Assembly (NCBI RefSeq): GCF_001514305.1
Contig: NZ_KQ949113.1
Coordinates: 34,766-98,765, forward strand
Length of the DNA: 64,000 bases
Direction: 5' to 3'
Source: Streptomyces dysideae
GTDB lineage: Bacteria; Actinomycetota; Actinomycetes; Streptomycetales; Streptomycetaceae
This document shows positions 17,288 to 26,270 of this stretch, one piece after another; the stretch's first letter is position 1, and each line of letters opens with the position of its first letter. A program made the position numbers and the translations under genes. The notes under the pieces are model-generated. The model was not told the DNA's origin. It worked only from the letters and a program-made list of their open reading frames with translations, and ran no database searches.

Positions 17288-18249
17288 TGGCTACCGCTCC
17301 CCTGCTCGAACAGCCCCCGACGGCCGTGGCCGAGGCACCGACGGTCCACCCCGGGAAGGGCATCCTCAGCCACTGGCGGCTGTACGCCGCGATCTCGCCC
17401 TTCTACCTCCTCTTCCTCTGCTTCGGCCTGATCCCCGTCGGCTTCTCGCTCTACCTCTCCTTCCACCGCTGGGACGGCCTCGGCTCGATGGAGTGGGCGG
17501 GTCTGTCGCAGTACCAGTACCTGCTGGGCGACAGCGACTTCTGGTCCTCGATCGGCAACACGATCATCATCTGGGCGCTGGCCACCTTCCCCATGATCTT
17601 CCTGGCGATGGTGACGGCCGTGATGCTCAACTCGGCGGTCCGCTTCAAGAACGTCTACCGCTTCGCGTACTTCCTGCCGAACGTCACCTCGATCGTCGCG
17701 GTCGCGATCATCTTCGGTTCCGTCTTCTCCACCAACTTCGGCCTGATGAACGCCCTGTTGCAGGCCGTCGGGCTCGACCAGGTGGCCTGGCTGAACACGC
17801 CGTGGGGCATCAAGGTAGCCATCGCCACGCTGATGACCTGGCAGTGGACCGGCTACAACGCGATCATCTTCCTCGCCGGACTGCAGACCGTCCCGACCGA
17901 GCTGTACGAGGCGGCCCGGGTGGACGGCGCCGGTCCCGTGCAGACCTTCTTCCGGATCACGCTGCCGATGCTGCGGCCGACCCTGCTGTTCGTGCTCGTC
18001 GTCTCGACGGTCACCGGACTGCAGAGCTTCGCCGAGCCTCAGGTGCTGCTGCAGACCACGGCCAACGAGTCGACGTACTCGGGCGGCCCCGACCACGCCG
18101 GCCGGACCATGGTCCTCTACTTCTTCCAGCAGACCTTCGACAACAACGACTTCGGCTACGGCGCCGCCGTGGCGTGGGGCATCTTCCTCGTCGTCGTCCT
18201 CTTCTCGATCATCAACTGGCGCCTGGTGCAGCGCCGGGGCGAAGAATAG
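17287..18249 (+). CDS. ABC sugar transporter permease (MalF/UgpA type)
   Basis: A 320-residue integral membrane protein with about six transmembrane helices. The cytosolic EAA loop, which contacts the ATPase, reads PTELYEAARVDGAGPVQTFF, with the usual ITLPMLRPTLL after it. ATG 17287 overlaps the preceding TGA by one base, with GGGGGTGAG upstream. It pairs with the next permease. As usual in Streptomyces CUT1 systems, no ATPase is encoded here; a shared MsiK-type ATPase would be needed. Confidence 0.94.
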   Translation: MATAPLLEQPPTAVAEAPTVHPGKGILSHWRLYAAISPFYLLFLCFGLIPVGFSLYLSFHRWDGLGSMEWAGLSQYQYLLGDSDFWSSIGNTIIIWALATFPMIFLAMVTAVMLNSAVRFKNVYRFAYFLPNVTSIVAVAIIFGSVFSTNFGLMNALLQAVGLDQVAWLNTPWGIKVAIATLMTWQWTGYNAIIFLAGLQTVPTELYEAARVDGAGPVQTFFRITLPMLRPTLLFVLVVSTVTGLQSFAEPQVLLQTTANESTYSGGPDHAGRTMVLYFFQQTFDNNDFGYGAAVAWGIFLVVVLFSIINWRLVQRRGEE

Positions 18250-18263
18250 GCGGGCCGGTCACC

Positions 18264-19100
18264 ATGGCATCCATCAAGGGCTCCGGACGCCGGGGCATCG
18301 CGCTGCACACGGTCCTGGTCATCGGCCTGCTGCTGTCGGCCTTCCCGTTCTACTGGGCCGTCATCATGTCGACGCACACGTCGACCGAGATCTTCTCCTA
18401 CCCGCCCAAGCTGGTGCCGGGCTCGCACTTCCTGGAGAACCTCCGCCATCTCTTCGACAACATCGACTTCTTCGGGTCGATGTTCAACTCGCTGCTGGTC
18501 GCGGTCTCGGTGACCGTGCTGGTGCTGTTCTTCGACTCGCTGGCGGCGTTCGTCTTCGCCAAGTTCCAGTTCCCGGGGCGCCGGGTGCTGTTCGCGCTGA
18601 TGATGGCGATCTTCATGGTGCCGGCGCAGCTGGCCGCCATCCCGCAGTTCGTGATCATGGCGAAGCTCGGCTGGATCGGCACGATGACCGCGCTGATCGT
18701 GCCGGCGGCGGCGAACGCGTTCGGCATCTTCTGGATGCGCCAGTACATGAAGAGCGCGATCCACGACGAGCTGATGGACGCGTCCAGGCTGGACGGCGCC
18801 GGATTCATGCGCCAGTACTGGCACGTGGCTCTCCCGGTCGTCCGGCCGGGCCTCGCCTTCCTCGGCATCTTCACCTTCATGGGCCAGTGGAACGACTACG
18901 CCTGGCCCCTGATCGCCCTCACCAACCCGGACAACGTGACCCTCCAGGTCGCCCTGTCCCAGCTCAACGGCACGCACGGCACCACCGACTACGGCATGGT
19001 GATGACCGGCGCGCTGCTCGCCCTCGTCCCGCTGCTGATCGTGTTCGCGATCGGCGCCCGGCAGATCATCGGCGACCTCGGCAAGGGGGCCATCCGCTGA
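18264..19100 (+). CDS. ABC sugar transporter permease (MalG/UgpE type)
   Basis: A 278-residue membrane protein with about six transmembrane helices and the EAA-type loop IHDELMDASRLDGAGFMRQY followed by VALPVVRPGLAFLGIF. It is the MalG-like partner of the preceding permease, 14 bp upstream. Its stop overlaps the ATG of the GH2 gene (TGATG), so importer and beta-galactosidase formed one transcript. This supports a galactose-bearing glycan as transported substrate. Confidence 0.94.
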   Translation: MASIKGSGRRGIALHTVLVIGLLLSAFPFYWAVIMSTHTSTEIFSYPPKLVPGSHFLENLRHLFDNIDFFGSMFNSLLVAVSVTVLVLFFDSLAAFVFAKFQFPGRRVLFALMMAIFMVPAQLAAIPQFVIMAKLGWIGTMTALIVPAAANAFGIFWMRQYMKSAIHDELMDASRLDGAGFMRQYWHVALPVVRPGLAFLGIFTFMGQWNDYAWPLIALTNPDNVTLQVALSQLNGTHGTTDYGMVMTGALLALVPLLIVFAIGARQIIGDLGKGAIR

Positions 19101-21095
19101 TGGACCCGCTGCCGGCACTCCGCCCCTGGGAGGCACCCGAGGTGACCTCCTGGGGGCGGCTCCCGATGAACGCCGTGGACCGACGCGCGGGAGCCGTCCC
19201 GCTGGACGGCGACTGGCGTTTCCAGCTGCTGCCGGCGCCGGACGCGCCGGTCGCGGACGAGTGGTTGTCGTCGTACGTCCCCGGCGTATGGACCATGCAG
19301 GACACGGACGACCGTCCGCAGTACACCAACGTCCGTATGCCGCATACAGAATTTCCGCCACTGTCGCCCGCCGGCAATCCGACGGGTGTCTACGAGCGTG
19401 AGATCGACGTCCCCGCCGACTGGGCGGGCCGCCGGATCGTGCTCCAGGTCGGGGCCGCCGAGAGCGTGCTGCTGGTGCACGTGGACGGGCGGCCCGTCGG
19501 GATCTCCAAGGCCTCCCATCTGGCCGCCGAGTTCGACCTGTCCGACGTCGTACGTCCCGGTGCGCGGGCCACCGTGCGGCTGACGGTCGTGAAGTGGTCG
19601 GATGCCTCGCACATCGAGGACCAGGACCAGTGGTGGCACGGCGGGATCACCCGCTCGGTACTGCTGTACGCCACCGACCCGCTGCACCTCGCCGACGTGA
19701 CCGTACGGGCCCGGCGGGACGGTGAACTGCGCGTCGACTGCCGGGTGCGGAACACCGGCGGTGCGCTGCCGGACGGGTGGTACGTCAGTGGGGAGCTGGA
19801 CGGTCAACTCCTCACCCAGGACACGGAGTTCGACCGGGCCAACGCCGAGGACGACCGGGTCTCCGACCTCCTCGGCGAGGCGCGGATGTGGGCCACCGTC
19901 CCCGGCGTCCGCATCTGGAACGCCGAGACGCCCGAGCTGTACGGCCTCACCGTCCGGCTGCACCGCGCCGACGGAACGGTCGCCGACACCTCGTACCGGC
20001 GCATCGGATTCCGTGACGTCGAGATCGTCGGCCGGGACCTGCTGGTCAACGGCGAGCGGGTGTTCGTCCGGGGCGTGAACCGGCACGACTTCCATCCGCT
20101 GACGGGGCGGACGGTGTCGTACGACGACATGCGCGCCGACCTGGTGCTGCTGAAGCGGTTCGGCTTCAACGCGATCCGCACCGCCCACTACCCGAACGAC
20201 CCCACTCTCTACGATCTCGCCGACGAGCTCGGCTTCTACGTCGTCGACGAGGCGGACATCGAGTCCCACGACCACGCCCACGAGATCGCCGACGACCCGC
20301 GTTATCTGGCCGCCTTCGTGGACCGGGTCTCCCGGATGGTGCTGCGGGACAAGAACCACCCGTCGGTCATCATCTGGTCGCTGGGCAACGAGTCCGACTA
20401 CGGCGCCAACCATGACGCGGCGGCGGGCTGGGTGCGCCGGCACGATCCGACGCGGCCGATCCAGTACGAGGGCGCGGCCAAGCTCGGCTGGGCGGACCCG
20501 GGGCTCGCCTCCGACATCGCCTGCCCGATGTACGCGCCGCTGGAGGACTGCGTGGCGCACGCGCTGTCCGGGACGCAGACCAAGCCGCTCATCCAGTGCG
20601 AGTACTCCCACGCGATGGGCAACAGCAACGGCACGCTGGCCGACCACTGGGCCGCCATCGAGTCCACCCCGGGTCTTCAGGGCGGCTTCATCTGGGAGTT
20701 CTGGGACCACGGAATCCTGCAACGCGTGAGCGATGGAAGACCGGTCGGGCGCGCGGGCGCCGGGCTCTACGACAACGGTGTCGCCGCGCCCGGCCACCGC
20801 TGGGCGTACGGCGGCGGGGCACGGCGTACGGCACTTCACGCTGTCGGCGCCGGACGCCACGGGGCTCGCCGTCGCGTTGGACGAGCCGCGGCAGGTCTCC
20901 GTGACCCGCTTCCGGGCCGAGGACCTCATCGCCGCGGCGCACCATGACGAGCTGGCGCCGCGGCCCGGCTGTGTGGTGCACATCGACGCCGCCCACCGCG
21001 GCCTGGGCACCGCCTCGTGCGGGCCCGACACGTTCCCCTCGTATCTCGTCGCACCGGGTGTCCACCGCTGGAGCTGGACCCTGCGCGTTCTCTGA
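19100..21095 (+). pseudogene. GH2 beta-galactosidase with internal deletion and frameshift
   Basis: The first 570 or so residues are a normal LacZ-type enzyme: sugar-binding and immunoglobulin-like domains, then the TIM barrel with acid/base IIWSLGNESDYGAN and nucleophile IQCEYSHAMGNSNG. After HRWAYGG (about 20818) the frame enters Arg/Gly-rich non-coding-like sequence and stops at 20947. The +1 frame resumes GHGVRHFTLSAPDATGLAVA and runs 92 residues to VHRWSWTLRVL at 21095, the usual C-terminal galactose-mutarotase-like end. Full GH2 homologues are near 1,000 residues, so about 300 are missing. The protein is probably inactive, although the catalytic Glu pair remains. Confidence 0.88.
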
Positions 21096-21142
21096 CCTCC
21101 CCCCACGCCCTCCTTCTCACGGATCCTTCCTACGGAGCACAC

Positions 21143-22984
21143 GTGTGTACTTCGCATGAGCACGACCAGGGCGAGGCCGCGCAGGCCGGTGCCGGACGCC
21201 GCGGTTTCCTCCGGGCCACCGCGCTGCTGGGCGCCGCCGCCACGGCCGGGGTCGCCCGGCCGACGGCCGCCGAGGCGGCGCCGGCCGCGGTGACCGGTTG
21301 GCGGCCGGACCCGGACAGCCGCCGTTTCACGCTTGCGGTGATGCCGGACACGCAGTACCTCTTCGACGGGCCGAGCATCGACAAGGCGCCGGTGGAAGCG
21401 TCCCTGCGCCATCTGATGGAACGCTGCGAGGAAAAGGACGCCGAGAACATCGTCTTCCTGTCCCACCTCGGCGATCTCACACAGAACGGCAGCCCGGCCG
21501 AAGTCGCCGCGATCGGCGAGGCGTTCGGGCTGCTGGACCGGCGCGGGGTCGGCTACAGCGTGCTCGCGGGCAACCACGACGTGAGGTCCTCGACGAACGA
21601 CCAGCGCGGCGCGACGCCGTACCTGGACACGTTCGGGCCGCGGCGCTTCAAGGACAAACCGACGTACGGCGGGGCCTCCCCCGACGGCTACAACACCTTC
21701 CACCTCTTCACGGCGGGCGGCCGGCAGTGGATGGTGCTGGCTCTCGACTGGCGGCTGTCGGACAAGGGCTACGCATGGGCCAAGGAGGTCATGGCGCGGC
21801 ATCCGAAGACGCCGGTGATCCTCACGACGCACGAACTGGTCGTCGAGGACGGCTCGTTGTCGACGTACGGGCAGCAGCTGTGGGACCGGCTCGTCGAGGA
21901 CCACGACCAGGTCTTCCTCACCGTCAACGGCCACTACTGGCCCGCCGCCCGCACGACCCGGAAGAACGCGGCGGGACATGACGTCCACCTTCACCTGACG
22001 AACTATCAGAACCGTTACTTCGGCGGCGCGGCGATGATCCGCCTCTACCGCTTCGACCTCGACCGGAACGTCATCGACGTGGAGACGGTCTCCCCGTGGA
22101 TCCTGGGCCGGGCCGCGCGGGGGCTCAACGAGCTGGAGCGACAGGAGATCGAACTCAGCGGCGACGCCGACCGGTTCACGGTCGACATCGACTTCACGGC
22201 TCGCTTCTCCGGCTTCGACCCGGTGCCCGCACGTCCGGCGCGCCCCGTCTCGAGGATGCTGGTCCCGGGCACGGTGGCGTACTGGCGCTTCGAGCAGTCC
22301 GTCACCGACACCGTCCGCGACCAGTCGGGGCGCGGCAACGACCTCACCCTTGTCACCGTGGGCGGCGGCGAGCTGGGCTGGTCCGCCGACCACCATCCCG
22401 ACCAGCCCGGTCACGGCAGCCTGGAGTTCCAGGGATTCAAGTCCCCGCTGAAGGGCGCGTATCTGCGCACGGTCGACGGCGCTCCGCTCAACTCGGCGAC
22501 GTTCAGGGGCGGTTACACCATCGAGGCCTTCTACCGCCTGCCCGCCGACTGGGACCCGTCCCACCACGCCTGGTCCGGCGTCGTCAGCCGCACCGGCACG
22601 GGCGGCGCGGCCGGCAAAACCGGCGACGATCCCGACGAGCCGCTCGCCACGCTGTCCCTGTCCAACGACCGCGAGCCACAGTGGGCCGTGCGTCCGCTCA
22701 ACCAGGAGGGCATCGCCACCAACTGGGGCCAGGAGACACCGCTGGAGACCTGGTGGCACCTGGCGGTCGTCAACGACGGCGAGCACACGACGCTGTACGT
22801 CGAGGGCTGCCCGGTCGTCCGCAATCCGAAGGCGGCCGCCGTCGGTGTCACCTCCGTCGGCCTGCCCTGGCTGCTCGGCGGCTACGAGTACGGCGGCCGG
22901 ATCGACCAGATCCTGCACGGACGGCTCGGCGACGTCCGAATCGTCGAACGGGCGCTGCCCGTCACCTCCTTCATGAACCACTGA
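21143..22984 (+). CDS. Tat-exported metallophosphoesterase with LamG-like C-terminal domain
   Basis: A 613-residue secreted protein. GTG 21143 has GGAG five bases upstream. A Tat signal (GRRGFLRATALLGAAATAG) precedes a calcineurin-like phosphoesterase: AVMPDTQYLF, LSHLGDLTQNG, SVLAGNHDV (GNHD), LTTHELV and VNGHYWPA (GH). From about residue 370 a concanavalin/LamG-like domain follows (VAYWRFEQSVTDTVRDQSG, ...TIEAFYRLPADW, ...WWHLAVVNDGEHTTLYVEG). It may release phosphate from, or bind, extracellular glycans or glycolipids. It follows the broken beta-galactosidase by 48 bp. Confidence 0.88.
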   Translation: MCTSHEHDQGEAAQAGAGRRGFLRATALLGAAATAGVARPTAAEAAPAAVTGWRPDPDSRRFTLAVMPDTQYLFDGPSIDKAPVEASLRHLMERCEEKDAENIVFLSHLGDLTQNGSPAEVAAIGEAFGLLDRRGVGYSVLAGNHDVRSSTNDQRGATPYLDTFGPRRFKDKPTYGGASPDGYNTFHLFTAGGRQWMVLALDWRLSDKGYAWAKEVMARHPKTPVILTTHELVVEDGSLSTYGQQLWDRLVEDHDQVFLTVNGHYWPAARTTRKNAAGHDVHLHLTNYQNRYFGGAAMIRLYRFDLDRNVIDVETVSPWILGRAARGLNELERQEIELSGDADRFTVDIDFTARFSGFDPVPARPARPVSRMLVPGTVAYWRFEQSVTDTVRDQSGRGNDLTLVTVGGGELGWSADHHPDQPGHGSLEFQGFKSPLKGAYLRTVDGAPLNSATFRGGYTIEAFYRLPADWDPSHHAWSGVVSRTGTGGAAGKTGDDPDEPLATLSLSNDREPQWAVRPLNQEGIATNWGQETPLETWWHLAVVNDGEHTTLYVEGCPVVRNPKAAAVGVTSVGLPWLLGGYEYGGRIDQILHGRLGDVRIVERALPVTSFMNH

Positions 22985-23000
22985 CCTCCGGAGGAACCTC

Positions 23001-24668
23001 ATGACCGAGCAGCAGCTGCCCTCCTGGGCCGACCCGTCCGTCTCCCCCGCCGCCCTCGACCCGCAGGGCGTCTCTCGCCGCCAACTCCTGTGCAGCGCGG
23101 GCCTGTTCGGCGCGGCCTTCGCCCTCGGCCCGACAGCCGTCCCCGCCACGGCCGCCGACCGGCGCTACGGCGGCAACGACCCGCGCCTCGCCTACCTGGT
23201 CGGTGACCACCACATCCACACCGTCTACAGCCACGACGCCAAGTACACGTTCTCCCAACTGGCCGCGGCGGGCGCCGAGTACGGCCTCGACTGGATGGTG
23301 TTCACCGAGCACTCCAACTTCGGACACGCCCGGTACGGCGCCCCGCTGGAGCACGAGGAGATCCTCAGGGCGCGTGCCGAGAACCCGCGGCAGCTGATCT
23401 TCCAGGGCCTGGAGTGGTACATCCCGGCCGCCGAGCACTGCACGGTCTTCACGGCGCCCGGCCCGCGCGAGGTCGACCTCCTCACCCGGTTCGAGAGCGC
23501 CTACGACGGCAAGCTGCTCGGCTGCACCGACGGCTCCGGGGGCGGCACGGACACCGCCCGCAACGAGGCGCACGCCGTCAAGGCCATCCAGTGGCTCGCC
23601 GAACAGCGCCGTACCGGCTACGTCGACGACGTCCTGGTCCTCGCCAACCACCCGATGCGCCTCGGCATCGACTCCCCGCACGAGATGCGCAACTGGCGGG
23701 ACGCGGCCCCCGAGATCATGATCGGCATGGAGGGCGCACCGGGCGCCCAGGGTGCCGCCGTCCCCGGCTGGCGGGGCTCCGCCTCCATCCGCGGCGAGTA
23801 CGAGAACAAGCCGTCGGCCCAGTCCTGGTCGGGCTATCCGGCGGACGCGTATCTGACGTACGGCGGCTTCGACTGGGCGACCGCGACCGTCGGCGGGCTG
23901 TGGGACGCGATGCTCGCCGAGGGCAGGCCGTTCTCCATCACCACCAACTCCGACGCCCACCGGATCGTCTTCGACACCTGGAAGAACGGCGACTGGCTGC
24001 CGGGCCAGACCTTCGACAACACCGGCAGGCTCCCCGACCCGGTGAACACCAACACCCCGCAGCCCGGCAGCGACTTCTGGCCCGGCCAGTTCAGCCGCAC
24101 CCATGTCGGCGTCACCCGCTACGGCTACCGCGCGGTGATGGCGGGCCTGCGCGCGGGCCGCGTCTGGCTGGACCACGGGCATCTGCTCGACGGCCTCGAC
24201 GTCCGCCTCAAGCGGGACTGCGACTCCGGCCCCGGCGTCACGCTGGGCGGCCGGCTGCGGGTCCGCAAGGGCGAGAAGCTCACCCTCGACGTCACGGTGA
24301 CGACCGCTTCCCGTCCCAACCCCCGTGGAATCGTCCCGGAGTTGGCGCACGTGGACGTGATCCGGGGTGCGGTGCGCGGCCCGGTTGCCGACCGGGACGC
24401 CTGGCAGGCGCCGGACACCAAGGTCGTACGCATGCTGGACGTGCAGGGACGGCAGGGGACGTACACCCTGCGCATCCCGCTGACCGCCGGGGACGAGTCC
24501 TTCTACGTCCGGCTGCGCGGCAGCGACGGCAACCGCCATGGTGCGGGCTACCTCGGCGCCTCGGTCGACCCGCAGGGGCCGATCCCGCACGAGCCCGGAA
24601 ACGGTGACCCGTGGGCGGATACGTGGTTCTATTCCAACCCCGTGTTCGTCGACGCGGCAGGAGCCTGA
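23001..24668 (+). CDS. Tat-exported PHP-domain phosphoesterase
   Basis: A 555-residue protein with a GGAGG ribosome-binding site before ATG 23001. The Tat motif SRRQLLCSAGLFGAAFALG directs export. The PHP metal site is visible as GDHHIHTVYSHDAKYT and VFTEHSNFGHARYG, then ANHPMRLGID and TTNSDAHR. The C-terminal 180 residues look like a beta-sandwich. PHP proteins hydrolyse phosphoesters with a trinuclear metal centre. It is 16 bp after the LamG phosphoesterase gene, and its stop overlaps the next start (TGATG). Substrate unknown. Confidence 0.85.
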   Translation: MTEQQLPSWADPSVSPAALDPQGVSRRQLLCSAGLFGAAFALGPTAVPATAADRRYGGNDPRLAYLVGDHHIHTVYSHDAKYTFSQLAAAGAEYGLDWMVFTEHSNFGHARYGAPLEHEEILRARAENPRQLIFQGLEWYIPAAEHCTVFTAPGPREVDLLTRFESAYDGKLLGCTDGSGGGTDTARNEAHAVKAIQWLAEQRRTGYVDDVLVLANHPMRLGIDSPHEMRNWRDAAPEIMIGMEGAPGAQGAAVPGWRGSASIRGEYENKPSAQSWSGYPADAYLTYGGFDWATATVGGLWDAMLAEGRPFSITTNSDAHRIVFDTWKNGDWLPGQTFDNTGRLPDPVNTNTPQPGSDFWPGQFSRTHVGVTRYGYRAVMAGLRAGRVWLDHGHLLDGLDVRLKRDCDSGPGVTLGGRLRVRKGEKLTLDVTVTTASRPNPRGIVPELAHVDVIRGAVRGPVADRDAWQAPDTKVVRMLDVQGRQGTYTLRIPLTAGDESFYVRLRGSDGNRHGAGYLGASVDPQGPIPHEPGNGDPWADTWFYSNPVFVDAAGA

Positions 24669-25263
24669 TGAAGCGTCATCTCGTCACCTTGGGTTGCTTG
24701 TTGGGTGCCTTCGCGCTCGGCGCGAGTACGGCGTCGGCCGCCGGTGATCCGCACTGGGCCGAGACCGGGACGGTGTACACCGACACGCTCGGCGGCGGGC
24801 AGGGGCTCGCCGGCCGGGCGGACGGTTCGCTGCTGTACCGGGGACTGGCGTCCATTCCGCTGGACCTGCGCATCAAGGGCTGGAACCACATCGGTGACCC
24901 GGACATCGCGAACGGACACACCTTCGACGCCTACCAGGGCCCGGACACGGCCACGTCGAAGATGTTCGCGGTCACCACACCGGCCGGGGAGCGCTACCAG
25001 TACGTCCATCAGGTGAACCCGGGCGAGAAACTGAACAACTCGTTCGCCCGGGTTGGAATCAGCCCGGTTTCCCCGAAGATCGGAGGTGTTGTGCTGGCTT
25101 GGTTCTCGCTCAGCACGCCCGAGACTTCATCACGGGCGTCGACTACGACGTGAACAGCGGCACCCTGCCCGCGGAGGTCATCCCGCCGGGGGTGCGCACT
25201 GGCGACGACGATCAAGTCACGAACTGGTCGGACACGTCGTACCGTGGGCCGCGTGACCGGTGA
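24668..25263 (+). pseudogene. Secreted protein gene, probably shortened and frameshifted
   Basis: ATG 24668 opens a normal signal peptide (MKRHLVTLGCLLGAFALGAS, cleavage near STASA-A) and a plausible mature protein (AGDPHWAETGTVYTDTLGGG ... VHQVNPGEKLNNSFARVG). Around 25060-25110 coherence is lost and this frame ends at 25153. The +2 frame then reads FITGVDYDVNSGTLPAEVIP through to a TGA at 25261. This looks like the two ends of a longer secreted protein joined by a deletion. I recognise the family only as a Streptomyces secreted protein of unknown role, so the decay is inferred from frame behaviour. Confidence 0.6.
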
Positions 25264-26137
25264 AGAGCCGCTGCGGCCCCAGTCCCTGATGCTGACGTTC
25301 CTGGGCGACCAGGTGCTCGGGCGGGACGTCTGTGTGTACTCGGGCAGTGTCATCGACGTCTTCGCGCGCGCGGGCGTCGGTGAACAGGCGACCCGCTCGA
25401 CGCTGACCCGCATGGTGGGCCGCGGTCTGCTGCGCCGCCAGCGCGAGGGCCGCCGGATGTACTTCGGGCTGACCGAGCACTCGACGGCCGTCCTGCGCGA
25501 CGGCGAGCGGCGCATGTGGCAGACCGGCGCCGTCAACCGGCAGTGGGACGGCAGCTGGACCCTGCTCGGCTTCTCCCTGCCCGAGTCCTGGCAGCGCCAG
25601 CGCCACGACCTGCGCTCCAAGCTCACCTGGAGCGGCTTCGGGCCGCTGTTCAGCGGCCTGTGGATCGCGCCGGGCGAGGTCGACGTGTCGGCGCTGGTGG
25701 CCGAGCTCGGTCTGTCCGCCCATGTGAAGGTGTTCCGCGCCCATGCCGATGCCGGGATGGACATCGGCGCGATGATCGAGGACACCTGGGAGCTGTCCGA
25801 ACTGGCGGCGCGCTACGAGGCGTTCGTGGGGCGCTGGCAGCCGTGGGAGACCCGGCTGCCGGACGCCGAGGAAGCTCCCCCGGCCTCCGGCAGGGGGGAC
25901 CTCGATCTCGCTTCGCTCGCGCTGCGTCTGCGTCTCCAGGCCGAGTGGCTGCGCATCATCCGCCGCGACCCCCGGCTGCCGGTCAAGCACCTGCCGGACG
26001 ACTGGCCTGCCGAGCAGGCCGAGAAGGCGTTCCGGTCGGTGCACGCCCGGCTGACCCCGCTCGCCGACGAGGCCGCGGCCCGCCTCCTCGACCTGGTGCC
26101 CGTACGGGAACCCGACGGCGAGTCGACCGGAACATGA
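25253..26137 (+). CDS. PaaX-family transcriptional regulator
   Basis: A 294-residue regulator with an N-terminal winged HTH (ARAGVGEQATRSTLTRMVGR then GLLRRQREGRRMYF) and the PaaX central and C-terminal domains (LLGFSLPESWQRQRHDLRSK, LPVKHLPDDWPAEQAEKAF). PaaX proteins repress aryl-CoA catabolic genes and respond to the CoA ester. GTG 25253 or 25244 may start translation; neither has a ribosome-binding site, and the gene overlaps the end of the decayed secreted-protein gene. A palindromic repeat seems to lie in frame near residues 205-225. It is followed by a hydrolase gene 133 bp on. Confidence 0.88.
   Translation: MTGEEPLRPQSLMLTFLGDQVLGRDVCVYSGSVIDVFARAGVGEQATRSTLTRMVGRGLLRRQREGRRMYFGLTEHSTAVLRDGERRMWQTGAVNRQWDGSWTLLGFSLPESWQRQRHDLRSKLTWSGFGPLFSGLWIAPGEVDVSALVAELGLSAHVKVFRAHADAGMDIGAMIEDTWELSELAARYEAFVGRWQPWETRLPDAEEAPPASGRGDLDLASLALRLRLQAEWLRIIRRDPRLPVKHLPDDWPAEQAEKAFRSVHARLTPLADEAAARLLDLVPVREPDGESTGT
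25873..25925. repeat. Short palindromic Streptomyces-type repeat inside the PaaX gene
   Basis: A hairpin-forming segment (CTCCCCCGGCCTCC then GGCAGGGGGGACC) followed by CTTCGCTCGCGCTGCG, similar in build to the element in the MHS transporter gene at 41 kb. It encodes EEAPPASGRGDLDLASLALR, low-complexity residues where PaaX proteins usually go straight from the WETRLPD region to the next helix. The reading frame is kept. Confidence 0.55.
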
Positions 26138-26270
26138 CACCCCGTCCGGATTTGCCGCCCCGGCGACCGGAAACACCCGTACACACCGGGATGATCTGGG
26201 CCACCATGGGGAATGGCCGTGGCACAGCCACGCGGCGCACCATCGCGACGGGGCTCGAGGGGAGGCGACG

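Noticed and set aside
20803..20832. GGCGTACGGC direct repeats as the cause of the galactosidase deletion
   Set aside because: Simple recombination between two copies would leave one, but both remain, so the mechanism stays open.
18989..23149. Minus-strand open frame of 1,386 codons
   Set aside because: It lies opposite recognisable permease, GH2, phosphoesterase and PHP coding sequence and has no domain-like segments; long antisense frames are common at this GC.
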